Shown piece by piece: positions 62,447 to 64,000 of a DNA stretch of 64,000 nt (position 1 is the stretch's first letter; the number at the start of each line of letters is the position of its first letter). The notes under the pieces are model-generated. The model was not told the origin of the DNA. It did not search any database and saw only the letters and a program-made list of their open reading frames with translations. Source of the stretch: Polaromonas jejuensis NBRC 106434. Its GTDB lineage: Bacteria; Pseudomonadota; Gammaproteobacteria; Burkholderiales; Burkholderiaceae_C. A program made the position numbers and the translations under genes. Location of the stretch: positions 1 to 64,000 of the forward strand of contig NZ_BCYO01000020.1 of assembly GCF_001598235.1 (NCBI RefSeq), in the 5' to 3' direction.

Positions 62447-63472
62447 CTAAATTCGGTCGCGCGTGGTCTGGCGGCTGGTTTCCGTGTGCATCGAGGCTGA
62501 AAATGACTGGGCAAAAAATGCCCGTGCATCGTCACAGTCCTTGGCAATCCCCGCTTTGAGGCTGTCCAGACCGTCGTATTTCAGTTCGTCGTGCAGTTTG
62601 TGTAGCAGTTCCACGTGAATGATTTTACCGTATGCCCCTTCCTCACCCAGGCTGGCGGGCCAGTCCAGGCAATGCGTTTCGAGCAATACCCGGCCGCCGT
62701 TGACGTCGTCAGGGTCGATCGAGGGGCGGATGCCCAGATTGGCGACCCCGGGCAGGGGCGCGCCGGACAAGCCGTACACCTGCACCGCAAAAATCCCGCT
62801 GGCGGCCGGTTTCCAGTGGCTGAAGCGCAGATTGACGGTGCGAAAACCCAGGTCGCGGCCCAATTTGCGGCCATGCACCACATGGCCGGAGATGCTGTAG
62901 GGCCGGCCCAGCAGGCCGGCCACCTGCCCCATATTGCCCTGCGCCAGGGCCTCGCGCACGGCCGAGCTGGACACCCGGGTGCCGTGCACCTCGTAGCTGT
63001 TCATGCGGGCGACGTCAAAACCCAGGCGCTCGCCGGCCGCGTCCAGCATGGCGTAGTCGCCTGCGCGTTTGACGCCAAAGCGGAAATCATCGCCCACCAG
63101 CACATACCTTGTGCCCAGTCCACGTACCAGCACGTCCTGGATAAAGGTTTCGGGCGGCTGCGATGACAGCCGTGCGTCAAAGGGCAGCACCACGCACTGG
63201 TCTATGCCGCAGCGGGCCAGTTCGGTGAGTTTGTCGCGCAGGGTGGCAATGCGCGCGGGCGCGATTTCGGGCTTGCGGGCGACGGCGGCGAAGTAGTCAC
63301 GCGGATGCGGCTCAAAGCTCAAGACGCAACTGGGCACACCGCGGTGCTGGGCCTCGTTCTTAAGCAGCGCCAGCATGGCCTGGTGGCCGCGGTGCACGCC
63401 ATCGAAATTGCCGATGGTCAGGGCGCATTGAGGCGCCAGTTGGGGGTGTTGGTAGCCGCGGAAAACTTTCAT
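62447..63472 (-). CDS. ribF: Bifunctional riboflavin kinase / FAD synthetase
   Basis: A 341-residue protein. N-terminal adenylyltransferase domain with GNFDGVHRGH (21-30), then the riboflavin kinase domain with GRPYSISGHVVHGRKLGRDLG (split near 185-205) and PGVANLG. Makes FMN and FAD. The start at 63472 was chosen because the family begins MKVFRG; the upstream frame is not conserved. Upstream of ileS on the same strand, with ~117 bp between them. A copy of dispersed repeat A lies just upstream of its start. Confidence 0.95.
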   Translation of the reverse strand: MKVFRGYQHPQLAPQCALTIGNFDGVHRGHQAMLALLKNEAQHRGVPSCVLSFEPHPRDYFAAVARKPEIAPARIATLRDKLTELARCGIDQCVVLPFDARLSSQPPETFIQDVLVRGLGTRYVLVGDDFRFGVKRAGDYAMLDAAGERLGFDVARMNSYEVHGTRVSSSAVREALAQGNMGQVAGLLGRPYSISGHVVHGRKLGRDLGFRTVNLRFSHWKPAASGIFAVQVYGLSGAPLPGVANLGIRPSIDPDDVNGGRVLLETHCLDWPASLGEEGAYGKIIHVELLHKLHDELKYDGLDSLKAGIAKDCDDARAFFAQSFSASMHTETSRQTTRDRI

Positions 63473-63480
63473 GGGACTAA

Positions 63481-63530
63481 TTATCGTTTTTATAGCGTCG
63501 GCACTGCGTTGGATTGGGCCGGGAAATGAA
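63481..63530 (-). repeat. Dispersed repeat A, partial copy upstream of ribF
   Basis: On the minus strand: GGCCCAATCCAACGCAGTGC, then GACGCTATAAAAACGATAA. It lies 9 bp upstream of the ribF start codon, where the ribosome site and promoter are expected. Confidence 0.5.
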
Positions 63531-63624
63531 GGGCTCGCGATTTGAACCTGTTTGTCACCAATTAGCGGTATATTGGGTAAACCGACAGCTTGATACCGCG
63601 TTTCCATCTTTATGGAGGTTCGTT

Positions 63625-64000
63625 TTGAAGGTCCTGAAACTCTCAGCCCAGGGGTTGCCACAATCGTGGATCAGCCTCGAACAGGCCGTATTGCACTACG
63701 CGGCCGATGAAGTGCGCTGGGAGATGGGCGCGCGTATCGCCACCTTTCACGGCGGCCACAACGCGATCACGGGCAACCAGTCCATCATCACGGTCAACAG
63801 CATCATAGGCACCAAGGGCGTGCCCAACATCAACCCGTTTGAGCTGAAGCCGGGGCTGACCAACAGCAAGCTGTTCACGCGCGACCGCAATGTGTGCGCC
63901 TACTGCGGCGGCCATTTCTTTGAAGAACACCTGACGCGCGAACACATCATTCCCTTCGCCCAGAACGGCATCGACAGCTGGATGAATGTGGTCACGGCCT
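63625..64000 (+). CDS. HNH endonuclease-like protein, C-terminal part outside window
   Basis: The first 125 codons are present. The start is a TTG at 63625 with a GGAGG site at 63614-63618. The N-terminal domain (KVLKLSAQGLPQSWISLEQA) is followed by a CAYCGG zinc-knuckle-like cysteine pair and the HNH start LTREHIIPFAQ, and a conserved SWMNVV. The type is the small HNH protein common next to housekeeping genes in beta- and gammaproteobacteria. Its biological role is not known. Divergent from ribF across ~150 bp containing a repeat. Confidence 0.85.
   Translation, partial: MKVLKLSAQGLPQSWISLEQAVLHYAADEVRWEMGARIATFHGGHNAITGNQSIITVNSIIGTKGVPNINPFELKPGLTNSKLFTRDRNVCAYCGGHFFEEHLTREHIIPFAQNGIDSWMNVVTA

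Noticed and set aside
1..64000. CRISPR arrays, tRNA/rRNA genes, prophage or integron structures
   Set aside because: None of the required sequence patterns (regular spacer arrays, cloverleaf with CCA region, integrase or attC/attI pairs) was seen on reading both strands.

Overview
The window looks like chromosome of a high-GC betaproteobacterium of the family Comamonadaceae, probably Polaromonas or a close relative. The basis is the gene content (recJ next to an RpfE-like gene, lolCD, ribF-ileS-lspA, many tctC/Bug-type and ABC uptake genes), the strong GC-ending codon use, and two dispersed repeat families that I associate with Comamonadaceae. No database search was possible, so all names rest on motifs and recognised family patterns. 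No tRNA, rRNA, CRISPR array, transposase or phage gene was seen.

Layout. 1-8.9 kb: start of an ABC ATPase gene running off the left edge, recJ, an RpfE-like gene, lolC-lolD (lipoprotein release), then a compact run of a 91-aa J-domain protein and three unrecognised proteins. 9-13.1 kb: a minus-strand VWA / DUF58 / MoxR / membrane-anchored S1C protease group. 13.3-17.3 kb: a polyamine-type ABC uptake operon. 17.4-21.4 kb: tatD, a hypoxanthine-DNA glycosylase-like gene, a spermidine-synthase-fold protein and a GspE/PilB ATPase. 21.5-27.5 kb: tctB-tctA without tctC, gamma-glutamyltransferase, an EamA permease, an SDR lacking YxxxK, and a small conserved protein.

27.5-43.5 kb reads as a sugar-acid utilisation island. 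It holds a broken glucarate-dehydratase-like remnant, a PotD-type ABC system, a GntR regulator, a divergent MalEFGK-type ABC system, a 2-hydroxyacid dehydrogenase, an MhpD-like hydratase/hydrolase, an IdnO-like SDR, a Bug binding protein, an IdnD/RspB-like alcohol dehydrogenase and a ManD/RspA-like dehydratase. It ends at a 150-bp remnant of an EamA gene whose intact homologue lies 2.6 kb further on. An orphan amino-acid binding protein, a VOC protein and a LysR regulator lie between them.

47-64 kb: quinone oxidoreductase, a NUDIX protein, LysR plus a divergent BASS-like transporter, then a minus-strand group of LacI regulator, Fe/phosphonate-type ABC transporter, class III phosphodiesterase and Na/Pi cotransporter, which I read as phosphodiester uptake and cleavage. 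The end is lspA-ileS-ribF (minus) and the start of an HNH nuclease gene.

The most unusual DNA is a 274-bp element at 58635-58908. It has 33-bp perfect terminal inverted repeats enclosing two adjacent ~100-bp imperfect palindromes, so a single strand could fold into a T-shaped three-way junction. The second notable theme is a ~60-bp dispersed repeat (about ten copies) that lies within reading frames in several genes and supplies loops, an N-terminus and a C-terminus.
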